DNA from: Subdoligranulum variabile | Lineage (GTDB): Bacteria > Bacillota > Clostridia > Oscillospirales > Ruminococcaceae | Assembly: GCF_025152575.1 (NCBI RefSeq) | Contig: NZ_CP102293.1 | Span: forward strand, 2,728,001-2,792,000 | Length of the DNA: 64,000 nt | Direction: 5' to 3' | In this document: positions 8,618-17,182 of the stretch, in pieces | Position numbering within the stretch: position 1 is the stretch's first letter | Layout: each line of letters begins with the position of its first letter | Made by a program: the position numbers and the translations under genes | Notes under the pieces: model-generated | Seen by the model: the letters and a program-made list of their open reading frames with translations, nothing else | What the model was told of the DNA's origin: nothing | Database searches by the model: none

Positions 8618-9670
8618 TTAGTATTTTTTTAAAAAGAGGATCTGACCACAATGAAAAAATTTACTTATAGCGTATACTAGCAAAAAGGCGATACAATAGG
8701 TGATAAGCGCTAGAGAGATACTCCAAATGAATGGATTACAATCAGTCCCGAGGTGCCGATAAAATATCATGAGTAAGGGATAGTGTAAAAGATATATACC
8801 GAAAGAACAAAGAGAAAGAGACTGGATAAAACTAAGGAGATTTCCTAAATGGATCCCTTTTAGACGAATGAAAAGTAAACTACTCATTATGGGAAGGGAG
8901 AAAAAATTATACCAAACACCTTCTACACAGATCATTTCGATAATAACTGTAAGGAAAAATAAAACGAAAATGATAAAAGAGAAAATCCGATGTTGGAATT
9001 TTTTGCATGTGGAAGGAGACATTTTTGCAAATATATATCCGAGGATGAAATATAAACCGTATTGTCCACCACCAAAACTCAAATCTAGTTGGGTGACGAT
9101 AGTTGGTTGATTGAGAAAGGGTAACAGCCAATTGCTGCTAGGAACAAGAAATTCATACAAAAACAAAACCGCACATACAGAAATAATCAATTTTTTGGGG
9201 AGGGAGTGCAGCGCAGTCGATACAATCGGAAGAAAAATATATGTTCCAATGATCATGGGTATGTACCAGCCATGCCCAAGACTTAGCGATTGAAGGAAAA
9301 GTGCATTGCGAATATAGGTCGAAAAGCTAAAAGGAGATTGATTATAATAGGACAAAAAAATATTATATAGCAGGAGCCATATTTCCCAAGTGATGATCAA
9401 TGGAAGGAGATTTTTCTTGTAAAAATGAATGGTTTGGTCATAAGTATAAGCTCTTGAAAAAAGTAGGTAGCCCGTTAATAACATGAAAAATGGAACGCCT
9501 AATCTACCAAATGTGAAGAATGTATACATAAAACATCTTGTATACCATCCAGCTTTTGATAGATCGGTCTGAGAAAATAAAAATCCAATACTATGATTGA
9601 CAACAACGCAGAAGGCAGCAAGTGCCCGAATAAAATCCAATGAATTGTATCGCTGCTTTATAACAGACAT
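8618..9670 (-). CDS. Membrane acyltransferase, family 3
   Basis: 350 residues with about ten membrane segments. The N-terminus SLDFIRALAAFCVVVNHS is the acyltransferase-3 signature, with the conserved Arg and His on the first membrane helix. The family moves acyl groups, usually acetyl, onto surface sugars or peptidoglycan. The ribosome site lies inside the end of udk, four bases upstream, so it can be read from the dCMP deaminase-udk transcript. Its base composition is strikingly AT-rich compared with every neighbour and its codons differ (many AAA, ATT, TTT), a sign of recent transfer. Confidence 0.85.
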   Translation of the reverse strand: MSVIKQRYNSLDFIRALAAFCVVVNHSIGFLFSQTDLSKAGWYTRCFMYTFFTFGRLGVPFFMLLTGYLLFSRAYTYDQTIHFYKKNLLPLIITWEIWLLLYNIFLSYYNQSPFSFSTYIRNALFLQSLSLGHGWYIPMIIGTYIFLPIVSTALHSLPKKLIISVCAVLFLYEFLVPSSNWLLPFLNQPTIVTQLDLSFGGGQYGLYFILGYIFAKMSPSTCKKFQHRIFSFIIFVLFFLTVIIEMICVEGVWYNFFSLPIMSSLLFIRLKGIHLGNLLSFIQSLSLCSFGIYLLHYPLLMIFYRHLGTDCNPFIWSISLALITYCIAFLLVYAISKFFHCGQILFLKKY

Positions 9671-9674
9671 GATA

Positions 9675-10295
9675 TCATTGCTCCTTTAAATGATCCGCCA
9701 CCCATTTGATGAGCAGCTCCAGCGCCACAAGGTTGTGGCCGCCTTCGGGGACGATCAGGTCCGCTTTGCGCTTGCTGGGCTCTACGAACTGTTCGTGCAT
9801 CGGTTTGACGGTGGTCAGGTACTGAGTCACTACGCTGTCCAGCGTACGGCCTCGCTCCTTCACGTCCCGCACGATACGGCGCAGAATCCGCACATCGGCA
9901 TCGGTGTCCACAAAGACCTTCATATCCATCAGATCACAGAGTTCGGGAGAGTCAAAGATCAGGATGCCCTCCACGATGATGACCGGGGCCGGCTTGACGA
10001 GCACCGTCTCGTTGCTGCGGTTGTGAATGGTGTAGTCGTACACAGGAACCTGTACCGGATGTCCGGCCCGCAACTCCCGCAGATGAGCAACCATCAGTGG
10101 GGTGTCGAAGCTGTCGGGATGGTCGTAGTTCAGTTTGCAGCGTTCTTCGTAAGGCAGCTCATCGTGGCGCTTGTAGTAGCTGTCGTGGTTGATGACGCTG
10201 ACCTCGTCGGCACCAAAATGGTCACGAAGCCGTTCAGTCAGAGTGGTCTTGCCGCTGCCGGTGCCGCCGGCAATCCCGATGATGATGGTATTCAT
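9675..10295 (-). CDS. udk: Uridine kinase
   Basis: 206 residues. The P-loop GIAGGTGSGKTT is at residues 7-18, followed by INHDSYYK and the LNYDHPDSFD segment typical of uridine-cytidine kinases. It phosphorylates uridine and cytidine in pyrimidine salvage. It sits 15 bases after the dCMP deaminase gene in the same direction, so the two form a pyrimidine nucleotide operon. Confidence 0.92.
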   Translation of the reverse strand: MNTIIIGIAGGTGSGKTTLTERLRDHFGADEVSVINHDSYYKRHDELPYEERCKLNYDHPDSFDTPLMVAHLRELRAGHPVQVPVYDYTIHNRSNETVLVKPAPVIIVEGILIFDSPELCDLMDMKVFVDTDADVRILRRIVRDVKERGRTLDSVVTQYLTTVKPMHEQFVEPSKRKADLIVPEGGHNLVALELLIKWVADHLKEQ

Positions 10296-10310
10296 TCCGT
10301 ACCCTCTCTT

Positions 10311-10790
10311 TTACACTTCCAGATGAATCTCCCGGCCGGTGGGCTGGTAGGCACGATATTTGACGCCGGTCATATTGAACATGCGACGGCTGGCGATGCT
10401 GGCGTGCGTGTCGTGGTATTTGTCCGACAGGTAGATCAGTTCCTTGATGCCGCTTTGAATGATCGCCTTGGCACATTCGTTGCAGGGGAACAGCGTCACG
10501 TACATCCGCGCACCGGTCAGATCGTTGTGTGGGCTGTTGAGAATTGCATTCAGTTCCGAGTGGCAGACGTACATGTATTTGGTGTTCAGGTCGTCGCCTT
10601 CCCGCTCCCAGGGCATATCGTCGTCGTTGCAGCCGATGGGCATACCGTTGTAGCCCAGCGACAGGATTTTATTTTCGGGGCTGACGATGCAGGCGCCCAC
10701 CTGGCTGTTGTTATCCTTGGAGCGCATGGCGGAAAGCAGGGCAATGCCCATAAAGTATTCATCCCAGCTGATATAATCCGTTCGTTTCAT
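10311..10790 (-). CDS. dCMP deaminase (ComEB-like)
   Basis: 159 residues. The start at 10790 follows AAAGGAAAGGG. It should convert dCMP to dUMP for thymidylate synthesis. Zinc ligands are visible as CHSELNAI (HxE, His and the proton-shuttling Glu) and PCNEC (PCxxC). The N-terminal [21 protein letters not shown] is typical of the family. It is co-directional and nearly contiguous with udk, and the two share a promoter lying inside the end of spoIIID. Confidence 0.9.
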   Translation of the reverse strand: MKRTDYISWDEYFMGIALLSAMRSKDNNSQVGACIVSPENKILSLGYNGMPIGCNDDDMPWEREGDDLNTKYMYVCHSELNAILNSPHNDLTGARMYVTLFPCNECAKAIIQSGIKELIYLSDKYHDTHASIASRRMFNMTGVKYRAYQPTGREIHLEV

Positions 10791-10821
10791 AGCGTCCCTT
10801 TCCTTTGTATTTTTTACATTT

Positions 10822-10850
10822 ATTATACTGTGCGCCGTACGGTGGCGCAA
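10822..10850 (-). promoter_or_regulatory. Promoter of the dCMP deaminase-udk operon
   Basis: Minus strand TTGCGC (complement of 10845-10850), 17 bases, perfect TATAAT (complement of 10822-10827). It overlaps the last codons of spoIIID. Confidence 0.6.
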
Positions 10851-11098
10851 GATTCTTTGTGTAAATATTTCCTGCGGGTAGCCTCGCCGCCCCGCAGATG
10901 TCGTTCGGCCTTGTTACGCTGCACTACGGTCTGCACCTCGGCCCATAAGCCGGGATGGGTGTGGCGCAGCCTGCTCTGATCTTTCCAGATCGTGCTTTTG
11001 CTCACCCCGAACACCGCGGCTGCCGCGCGCACGGTGGCGCCGCTGCGCACGATGTACCGCCCTACGGCCACAGCCCGCTCCTCCGGGTCACCTTTCAT
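10823..11098 (-). CDS. spoIIID: Sporulation transcription regulator SpoIIID
   Basis: 91 residues; the ATG follows GAGGGGG. The helix-turn-helix segment [20 protein letters not shown] and the C-terminal [12 protein letters not shown], which in SpoIIID makes extra DNA contacts, are both clear. In Bacillus, SpoIIID is a mother-cell regulator acting with sigma E. Trp replaces the usual His in SKST-HKD. The gene stands alone between the dCMP deaminase operon and a convergent-facing terminator. Its presence suggests the strain keeps at least part of the spore programme. Confidence 0.9.
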   Translation of the reverse strand: MKGDPEERAVAVGRYIVRSGATVRAAAAVFGVSKSTIWKDQSRLRHTHPGLWAEVQTVVQRNKAERHLRGGEATRRKYLHKESCATVRRTV

Positions 11099-11200
11099 AC
11101 CCTTACCCCCTCACATGGAATTTCTGTCAAATCCTATGTGAAAAAAGGTGCGGATATGTCCGAACCGCCCAAATACGCTGGAGGGAAGCGGCAAGAAACG

Positions 11201-11227
11201 AAAAAGCCATCCGTACAAGGCGGATGG
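11201..11227 (-). terminator. Terminator of the cysteine-synthase-like gene
   Basis: On the minus strand CCATCCG, loop, CGGATGG, then GCTTTTT. Confidence 0.75.
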
Positions 11228-11234
11228 CAGGGAA

Positions 11235-12128
11235 CTATTCGTACATTTTTCGCCCGGCAAAGACGCAGAGCGGTCGTTTGGCTTTTCCGGTTCCGATCAG
11301 CTGGACCGCCGCAGCCAGGGTGGCGCCAGCGCTGGCGCAGGCAGGCACCCCGTCAAAGAAGAGGACTTCCTGCGCGGCGCGCTCCGCGTCGGCGGTGGTT
11401 ACCGTCAACACGGTGTCCACCACATAGGGGTTGTAATTCTCCGGCACGAATCCGGGGCCAATGCCTGCAATGCCGTGCTGGCCGATGAAGCCCCCTGAAA
11501 TGGCCGCACACTCGGTGGGTTCCACCGCCACAATGCGGATCATGCTGTTCCACGCTTTGATGTATTCGCCCACACCGGTGACAGTGCCGCCGCTGCCTAC
11601 GCCGATGACGATGGCATCCACGGCATCGCCGGCGGCCTTGAGAATCTGCGGCCCGGTCACCCGGCGGTGGTATTCGGGATTATCATCGTTGGCAAAGTAA
11701 TGGGTAAAATACCCGCCATAACGCTGGGCCGTCTCTTCCGCAATACGGTCCATTGCCCGGCGGCCGGCGCTGCTGCTGACAACAATCCTGGCTCCCAGAT
11801 CCTGCAGCCGCTTACGGCGTGCGATAGGCAGGCTGCTGGGCACGACCAGGATGCAGGGATGGCCTGTGGTAGCGCAGCTTACCGCCAGCGCCGCACCGAA
11901 ACTGCCCGAACTGGCTTCCACCACCGGCATGCCGGGCTTCAGCGCACCCCTTTCGGTGGCAAGGGCCAGCATCGTTTCGGCAAGACCGTCCTTGGAGGTG
12001 CCTGTTGCGCCGCCGAAATCCAGATACGCCAGAATACTGGAACTCAGATTGTGGCGGCCGGAATAACCGTCCAGGCGCACAACGGGAGAACGGTAGACTT
12101 CCTGATAGTAGCTTTTGAGAATTCCCAC
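11235..12128 (-). CDS. Cysteine-synthase-like PLP enzyme
   Basis: 297 residues from GTG at 12128, eight bases after AAAGGAGG; a GTG at 12137 lies too close to that site. Fold type II PLP enzyme of the CysK family. The PLP lysine appears in GTSKDGLA, the phosphate loop in GVGSGGTVTG, and HGIAGIGPGFVPE matches the C-terminal CysK motif IQGIGAGFIP. The substrate-binding asparagine loop, TSGNTG in true cysteine synthases, reads SSGSFG here, so O-acetylserine may not be the substrate. It is a single-gene unit with no cysteine genes beside it, so the exact reaction is open. Confidence 0.75.
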   Translation of the reverse strand: MGILKSYYQEVYRSPVVRLDGYSGRHNLSSSILAYLDFGGATGTSKDGLAETMLALATERGALKPGMPVVEASSGSFGAALAVSCATTGHPCILVVPSSLPIARRKRLQDLGARIVVSSSAGRRAMDRIAEETAQRYGGYFTHYFANDDNPEYHRRVTGPQILKAAGDAVDAIVIGVGSGGTVTGVGEYIKAWNSMIRIVAVEPTECAAISGGFIGQHGIAGIGPGFVPENYNPYVVDTVLTVTTADAERAAQEVLFFDGVPACASAGATLAAAVQLIGTGKAKRPLCVFAGRKMYE

Positions 12129-12290
12129 GGCAGACACCTCCTTTCGCGCAGGGCAGAGTATTCCATATTATAACACACTCCGACCGGTTTTGCACGGAAA
12201 AACCGGAAACCTCCTCTCATTTTTGTAGCATGGCGGAGGGGCAAGCGGCTGATTTTACGCCGGAATGTGTAAAAAAGTAGGGAAATCCCC

Positions 12291-12319
12291 TTGACTTTCC
12301 CGTTGCTCCCTGTTATAAT
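12291..12319 (+). promoter_or_regulatory. Promoter of the ylxM-ffh-rpsP cluster
   Basis: TTGACT (12291-12296), 17 bases, perfect TATAAT (12314-12319). Confidence 0.8.
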
Positions 12320-12384
12320 TCATAGGCTGGATGTAAAGAAAAAAACTTTACACAACATGTCAGATACAGGAAGGGGCGCAGATT

Positions 12385-12783
12385 ATGGCGGGCAAACCGC
12401 AGAAAAATCTGGCCTACTCGGTCCTGCTGGACTTTTACGGCCCGGTCCTGACCGAGAAGCAGCGCCTGATCCTGACAGAGTATTATGACGAGGATCTTTC
12501 CCTGGCCGAGATCGCCGAAAATTTCGGCATTACCCGGCAGGGGGTGCGGGACGCCATCAAGCATGGCGAGGCCGCTCTGGACGAACTGGAAGCCAAACTG
12601 GGGAATGCGCGGCACCACACGGCGACGCAGCAGGACCTGACGCGGCTGCGCCAGCTGGTCATGGAGATCCGGTGCTGCAACTCGGGACTCTTCAATCCGG
12701 TCCCGCAGATCCGCACCGACACCGACGAAATGCTTCGGATTTTGGACCGATTGGATACGCAGGAGGATACCGATGGCCTTTGA
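12385..12783 (+). CDS. ylxM: YlxM-type SRP-associated helix-turn-helix protein
   Basis: 132 residues after GGAAGGGG. The helix-turn-helix region LSLAEIAENFGITRQGVRDAI (about 41-61) and the N-terminal segment with LTEKQRLILTEYYDEDLS are typical of YlxM/p13, a small protein that binds SRP RNA and modulates FtsY-Ffh in streptococci. Its end overlaps the start of ffh by eleven bases, the classical arrangement. Confidence 0.88.
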   Translation: MAGKPQKNLAYSVLLDFYGPVLTEKQRLILTEYYDEDLSLAEIAENFGITRQGVRDAIKHGEAALDELEAKLGNARHHTATQQDLTRLRQLVMEIRCCNSGLFNPVPQIRTDTDEMLRILDRLDTQEDTDGL

Positions 12784-14128
12784 ATCATTGACAGAGCGCC
12801 TGAACGGCGTATTCAAAAAGCTGCGCGGCAAGGGCAAGCTCAATGAAGCGGACATCAAGGCGGCCATGCGGGAAGTCCGTATGGCGCTGTTGGAAGCCGA
12901 CGTCAACTACAAGGTTGCCAAGGATTTCTGTGCGCAGGTCTCGGAGCGTGCCATGGGTCAGGAGGTCATGGAGAGTCTGACCCCCGCCCAGCAGGTGGTC
13001 AAGATCGTCAACGAAGAGCTGACCAAGCTCATGGGCGGCGACGAACCGCAGTATCTGCACATCAAGAACAAGGGGCAGACGGTCCTGATGATGTGTGGTC
13101 TGCAGGGCAATGGTAAAACCACCCACGCCGCCAAACTGGGCAAGTATTATCGCAGTCAGGGCCGCCGCCCGCTGCTGGTTGCCTGTGACGTGTATCGCCC
13201 GGCAGCCATCCAGCAGTTGCAGATTGTGGGTGAACAGGCCGGTGTTCCCGTCTTTACCATGGGCACCGAAAAACCGGAACATATTGCCCAGCAGGCGATG
13301 GCCCACGCCCGGGATCACGGCAACGATATTGTGATCCTCGATACTGCCGGCCGTCTGCAGATCGACGATGCGCTGATGGATGAGCTGGTGCGCATCAAGG
13401 AAGCCGTCGAGGTGGACGAGACGCTGCTGGTGGTGGATGCCATGGCCGGCCAGGAAGCCGTGAACGTGGCCAAGACCTTTAACGAAAAGATCGGCATCAC
13501 CGGTGTGGTACTGACCAAGACCGACGGCGATACCCGCGGTGGTGCAGCCCTCTCGGTGCTGGCGGTTACGGGTAAGCCGATCTACTTTCAGGGCACCGGC
13601 GAAAAGCTGGAGGATCTGGAACCCTTCTATCCCTCCCGGATGGCCAGCCGTATCCTCGGCATGGGCGATGTGCTTTCCCTCATCGAGAAAGCCCAGAGCG
13701 TCCAGAACGACAAGGAAGCGGAAGCCGCCGCCCGGCGGATGATGGAAAACAAATTTGATATGAACGATCTGCTGGCGCAGTTCCAGCAGGTAAAGAAGAT
13801 GGGCGGCGCCTCGGCGCTGCTGGCGATGATGCCCGGCGGCAACCAGATCGACGCCGACGCGCTGGACGACAAGATGCTGCCCCGCATCGAGGCCATCATC
13901 TATTCCATGACCCCGGCGGAACGGGCCAAGCCTGAGATCATCAATCCCAAGCGTAAACGCCGCATCGCGGCCGGTTCCGGCCAGACGGTGGAGGCAGTAA
14001 ACAAACTGCTGCGTCAATATGAAATGATGCAGAAAATGATGAAGAAGGTCCGCCGCAATCCCAAGGGATTCATGCGCAGCCTGGGAAATCTGGGCGGTAT
14101 GGGCGGCTTCAAAGGCTTCGGCCGCTGA
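12773..14128 (+). CDS. ffh: Signal recognition particle GTPase Ffh
   Basis: 451 residues. The N domain (1-85) is followed by the G domain with P-loop GLQGNGKTTHAAKL (about 107), DTAGRLQ, TKTDGD, and the Met-rich M domain at the C-terminus (QYEMMQKMMKK). With SRP RNA it delivers membrane and secreted proteins to FtsY and SecYEG. His stands in the P-loop where TTT/TTS is usual (GKTTHAAK), a mild variation. Translation is coupled to ylxM by overlap. Confidence 0.96.
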   Translation: MAFESLTERLNGVFKKLRGKGKLNEADIKAAMREVRMALLEADVNYKVAKDFCAQVSERAMGQEVMESLTPAQQVVKIVNEELTKLMGGDEPQYLHIKNKGQTVLMMCGLQGNGKTTHAAKLGKYYRSQGRRPLLVACDVYRPAAIQQLQIVGEQAGVPVFTMGTEKPEHIAQQAMAHARDHGNDIVILDTAGRLQIDDALMDELVRIKEAVEVDETLLVVDAMAGQEAVNVAKTFNEKIGITGVVLTKTDGDTRGGAALSVLAVTGKPIYFQGTGEKLEDLEPFYPSRMASRILGMGDVLSLIEKAQSVQNDKEAEAAARRMMENKFDMNDLLAQFQQVKKMGGASALLAMMPGGNQIDADALDDKMLPRIEAIIYSMTPAERAKPEIINPKRKRRIAAGSGQTVEAVNKLLRQYEMMQKMMKKVRRNPKGFMRSLGNLGGMGGFKGFGR

Positions 14129-14226
14129 TTGTTTTGGTATGACCCGCACGGCTATACGGCCCACGGGATGTACAATATAAAATTCGCCCCACAAGGGCCG
14201 TAAACAAGTATTTGGAGGAATTTACA

Positions 14227-14466
14227 ATGGTTAAGATTCGTCTGCGCCGTATGGGCGCCAAGAAGGCTCCCTTCTACCGTGTGGTTGTTGCCGACAGCCG
14301 TTTTGCCCGTGATGGCCGCTTCATCGAGGAGATCGGCTACTACGATCCGACCAAGGAGCCCAGCGTTGTCAGCATCGATGCCGACAAGGCCAAGCAGTGG
14401 CTCGCCAACGGCGCCCAGCCCACCGACACCGTCCGTGAGCTGCTGAAGAAGGCTGCCGTTCTGTAA
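14227..14466 (+). CDS. rpsP: 30S ribosomal protein S16
   Basis: 79 residues. The start at 14227 follows [27 protein letters not shown] is the highly conserved S16 N-terminus, and the protein ends close to the short form usual in Firmicutes. Part of the ffh-rpsP-khpA-rimM-trmD cluster. Confidence 0.97.
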   Translation: MVKIRLRRMGAKKAPFYRVVVADSRFARDGRFIEEIGYYDPTKEPSVVSIDADKAKQWLANGAQPTDTVRELLKKAAVL

Positions 14467-14502
14467 TCTGCTGTTCACTTTTTCTGAGGGAGGGAACGCC
14501 GC

Positions 14503-14736
14503 ATGCAGGAACTCTTAGTAGCCGTTGCCCGCGGCCTTGTCGAGGACAAGGAGGCCGTGCAGGTGACCGTTGATCCCGCACGGGAGGACGGCACCGTCGT
14601 CTATCACCTCAAAGTGGCCGAGGCCGACATGGGCCGTGTCATCGGCAAGCAGGGACGCATTGCCAAAGCGATTCGCGTCGTCATGCGTGCCGCCGCGGTC
14701 CGTCAGGGCGAAAAAGTCATCGTCGAGATCGACTAA
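14503..14736 (+). CDS. khpA: KH-domain RNA-binding protein KhpA
   Basis: 77 residues, a single KH domain with the RNA-gripping loop VIGKQGRIAKAI (GxxG form GKQG). KhpA works with KhpB (Jag/EloR) in RNA binding and cell elongation control in Firmicutes. It lies between rpsP and rimM, its usual place, and is followed by a terminator. Confidence 0.93.
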   Translation: MQELLVAVARGLVEDKEAVQVTVDPAREDGTVVYHLKVAEADMGRVIGKQGRIAKAIRVVMRAAAVRQGEKVIVEID

Positions 14737-14741
14737 AAGCC

Positions 14742-14776
14742 AAAAGCACTTTGCCGTTTTGGCAGAGTGCTTTTTT
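14742..14776 (+). terminator. Terminator between khpA and rimM
   Basis: AAAAGCACTTTGCC, loop GTTTT, GGCAGAGTGCTTTTTT. It splits the cluster into two transcripts, or allows partial read-through into rimM-trmD. Confidence 0.85.
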
Positions 14777-14833
14777 GTATATCGGGCGGTGAGGCCGCCT
14801 TTTTACCCAAACGAACGGAAGGTCGAATTAACT

Positions 14834-15364
14834 ATGCAGAACTATCTTCCCGCCTGCAAGATCGTCTCCACTCATGGAGTGCGGGGCGAAATGAAGGCGC
14901 TGCCGTTGTGTGACGGCGCGGCGTTTCTTTCCAAATTCAAGCGGCTGTTTGCCAAAGCGGACGGCACCGGAGAAGTCCGGGTGCTGGGCGTTCGCGCCCA
15001 GGGCAATGTGATTTTGCTGCGCCTGGAGGGGGTCGCCGACATGGATGCCGCCCGGGCCCAGGTGGGGCGCACCTACTATTTTGCCAAAGGGGATGCCCGG
15101 CTGCCCAAAGGCCGCTATTTCATTGATGATTTGCTGGGCTGTCGTGTGGTGGATGCCGAAAACGGCCGGGTGTACGGTACCCTGACGGCGGTGGATCATC
15201 CCGCCGCCCAGGACATTTATACCGTGACCGATGGGGAGGGCGGCACCCATATGCTGCCGGCGGTACCGGAATTTGTGCGGGAGATCGACCTGGAAGCCCG
15301 CACCATCACGGTGACGCCCATCGACGGTATGTTCAATGAGGCCGTCAACGGCGACAAGGAGTAA
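14834..15364 (+). CDS. rimM: 16S rRNA processing protein RimM
   Basis: 176 residues; the start follows GGAAGG. The N-terminal barrel begins ACKIVSTHGVRGEMKA, and the PRC-barrel domain begins YFIDDLLGCRVV (about residue 97). RimM helps mature the head of the 30S subunit and binds S19. It lies three bases upstream of trmD. Confidence 0.93.
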   Translation: MQNYLPACKIVSTHGVRGEMKALPLCDGAAFLSKFKRLFAKADGTGEVRVLGVRAQGNVILLRLEGVADMDAARAQVGRTYYFAKGDARLPKGRYFIDDLLGCRVVDAENGRVYGTLTAVDHPAAQDIYTVTDGEGGTHMLPAVPEFVREIDLEARTITVTPIDGMFNEAVNGDKE

Positions 15365-15367
15365 GCC

Positions 15368-16597
15368 ATGCGCATTGATATTGTGACGCTGTTCCCTGAA
15401 CTGTGTGACAGTTTCCTGTCGGCCAGTATTCTGGGGCGGGCGCGTGCCAAGAATCTGTTCGAGGCGCACTGCCACCAGATCCGGGACTACACCACCAACA
15501 AGCAGAAGCAGACCGACGATTACCCTTACGGGGGCGGCTGCGGCATGGTGCTGTATGCCCAGCCTATCGCTGATTGCCTGCGGGAGGTGCAGCGCCAGTG
15601 TGCGGAACAGGGCCGGGCCAAGCCCCATGTGGTGTTTCTGACGGCGGCGGGCCATCCCTATAACGAGGAGGCGGCCAAGCGCTTGGCGCAGTATGAGGCG
15701 GTGACACTGGTCTGCGGCCACTATGAAGGCATTGACGAGCGGGTGATTGAAGCCTTCGGCGATGAAGAAATCTCCATCGGGGATTATGTGCTCACCGGAG
15801 GGGAACTGGCCAGTCTGGTGGTGGCCGACAGTGTGCTGCGGCTGCAGCCCGGGGTGCTGGCGGAAGAAAAGGGATACCAGGAGGAGAGCTACTGGGATGG
15901 CCTGCTGGAATATCCGCAGTACACCCGCCCGGAAGTCTGGGAAGGACGAGCTGTCCCATCGGTACTGCTGACCGGGGATCACCAGAAGATTGATGCCTGG
16001 CGGGGACAGCAGAGCCGTACCCGCACCCGTTTGCGCCGGCCGGATCTCTATGAGCACTGGTGTGATACCCATCCGCTGACAGAACTGCCCAAGTGGAAGC
16101 GCGGCGAAAACATGCGGCTGGTCAAGACCGAGGAACAGTGGGATGTGGCGGCCCGGCTTTTCGCCGAGGGACGCCATGATGTCTGCAAGGACGTATGCAC
16201 GCCGCTGTATCTTGATACCCTGACGCCGGAACACTGCCGGGAGGAATTGCAAAGCGAACGACAGAATGGCTGGGCGTTTTATCTGCACTCCACCAAAAAT
16301 GAGGCGGACGGCATGGTGGGGGTCTGCCATAAAACCGGGCAGATCAGCCATCTGTTTGTGACGTCGGAAGCCCGCGGTCGGGGCATCGGAAGCAAAATGC
16401 TGGATTTTGCCCGCAAAAAGCTGGCCGAATACGAGCATCCCACGCTGACGGTGTTGGATACCAACACCCGGGCGCTGGCGCTGTACCGCCGTATGGGCTG
16501 GCGTCCGGCAGGGGTGGAGGCGGTGTATGACCCGGCCGATGATCCCACAGCTGCCGTGTATTGCCAGGAATTAAAATTACGATATGAGGCACAATAA
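15368..16597 (+). CDS. trmD: tRNA (guanine37-N1)-methyltransferase TrmD fused to a GNAT acetyltransferase
   Basis: 409 residues in one uninterrupted frame. Residues 1-245 are a full TrmD: MRIDIVTLFPE, the knot region ISIGDYVLTGGELA (135-148) and ETD-type segment DEEISIGDY, with the C-terminal helix. TrmD makes m1G37 in tRNA and prevents frameshifting. Residues 249-409 form a second domain with the GNAT acetyl-CoA loop RGRGIG (336-341), followed by YRRMGW, so an N-acetyltransferase is attached. TrmD alone is normally about 240 residues. The junction KWKRGENMRLVK shows no frameshift. The target of the acetyl group is unknown; it could be protein, tRNA or a small molecule. Confidence 0.92.
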   Translation: MRIDIVTLFPELCDSFLSASILGRARAKNLFEAHCHQIRDYTTNKQKQTDDYPYGGGCGMVLYAQPIADCLREVQRQCAEQGRAKPHVVFLTAAGHPYNEEAAKRLAQYEAVTLVCGHYEGIDERVIEAFGDEEISIGDYVLTGGELASLVVADSVLRLQPGVLAEEKGYQEESYWDGLLEYPQYTRPEVWEGRAVPSVLLTGDHQKIDAWRGQQSRTRTRLRRPDLYEHWCDTHPLTELPKWKRGENMRLVKTEEQWDVAARLFAEGRHDVCKDVCTPLYLDTLTPEHCREELQSERQNGWAFYLHSTKNEADGMVGVCHKTGQISHLFVTSEARGRGIGSKMLDFARKKLAEYEHPTLTVLDTNTRALALYRRMGWRPAGVEAVYDPADDPTAAVYCQELKLRYEAQ

Positions 16598-16670
16598 AAC
16601 AAGGTTTTGTTGTCAATCTACAATGATGTTGAAAATAAACTGGTAAATATGCACAAAGGAAAAAGCTGAG

Positions 16671-16700
16671 ATTTGGCGGAATTACAGAATCCTGCCAAAT
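16671..16700. repeat. Inverted repeat upstream of the HPr promoter
   Basis: ATTTGGC (16671-16677) pairs with GCCAAAT (16694-16700), with inner GGA/TCC pairing. It lies 15 bases upstream of the HPr -35 box and 70 bases after trmD. It has no T tract, so it may be an operator or an mRNA end. The rest of the gap 16598-16714 is AT-rich with nothing else recognised. Confidence 0.4.
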
Positions 16701-16714
16701 TTGCAAAATCCTAC

Positions 16715-16743
16715 TGTACAAAATCGACGAAATAGGATAAAAT
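16715..16743 (+). promoter_or_regulatory. Promoter of the HPr gene
   Basis: TGTACA (16715-16720), 17 bases, TAAAAT (16738-16743). Confidence 0.6.
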
Positions 16744-16847
16744 AGAAACAATCAAGGCGGCGTATCATGCGCGAAGACCGCCTGACGACAAGCGCCCACG
16801 GTAGAAACGCAGGGGCATATTATTTTCAAAAGTAGGAGAGAATAACT

Positions 16848-17111
16848 ATGTACGTGAAAGAAGTTACCGTTGAGAATCAGGTTGGTCTGCACGCCCGTCC
16901 GGCTACCTTCTTCATCCAGAAGGCGAACGAGTACAAGTCTTCCATCTGGGTCGAGAAAGAGGAGCGCCGCGTCAACGCCAAGAGCCTGCTCGGTGTTCTG
17001 AGCCTGGGCATCGTGGGCGGCACGACCATTCGCATCATTGCCGATGGCGCCGACGAGCAGGCTGCGGTCGACGGTCTGGTCAAGCTGGTCAGCTCCGGCT
17101 TTGCCGAGTAA
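16848..17111 (+). CDS. ptsH: HPr family phosphocarrier protein
   Basis: 87 residues after AGGAGAG. The active-site segment NQVGLHARPATFF contains the phospho-accepting His15. VNAKSLLGVLSLGI carries the serine at the HPr kinase regulatory site. It is expected to pass phosphate from enzyme I to PTS sugar permeases, or to work as the regulatory Crh type; both key residues are present. It stands alone with its own promoter and terminator, away from any enzyme I gene; a divergent EI-like gene lies at about 48 kb. Confidence 0.92.
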   Translation: MYVKEVTVENQVGLHARPATFFIQKANEYKSSIWVEKEERRVNAKSLLGVLSLGIVGGTTIRIIADGADEQAAVDGLVKLVSSGFAE

Positions 17112-17128
17112 TTCTTCTCACAACTGTA

Positions 17129-17154
17129 ACGGCGGGGCGACCCGCCGCTTTTTT
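17129..17154 (+). terminator. Terminator of the HPr gene
   Basis: CGGCGGG, loop GCGA, CCCGCCG, then CTTTTTT. Confidence 0.9.
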
Positions 17155-17182
17155 ATTTTCTGCTGTTTTGTAAAGGTGACTC

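Noticed and set aside
11099..11160. TCACAT...ATGTGA repeat upstream of spoIIID as a regulator site
   Set aside because: Arms are only six bases and spaced by 19; no link to a known sporulation site could be made.
15368..16597. TrmD-GNAT as two genes joined by a sequencing error
   Set aside because: The frame is smooth across the junction, with no homopolymer, internal ribosome site or start; still worth confirming by reads.
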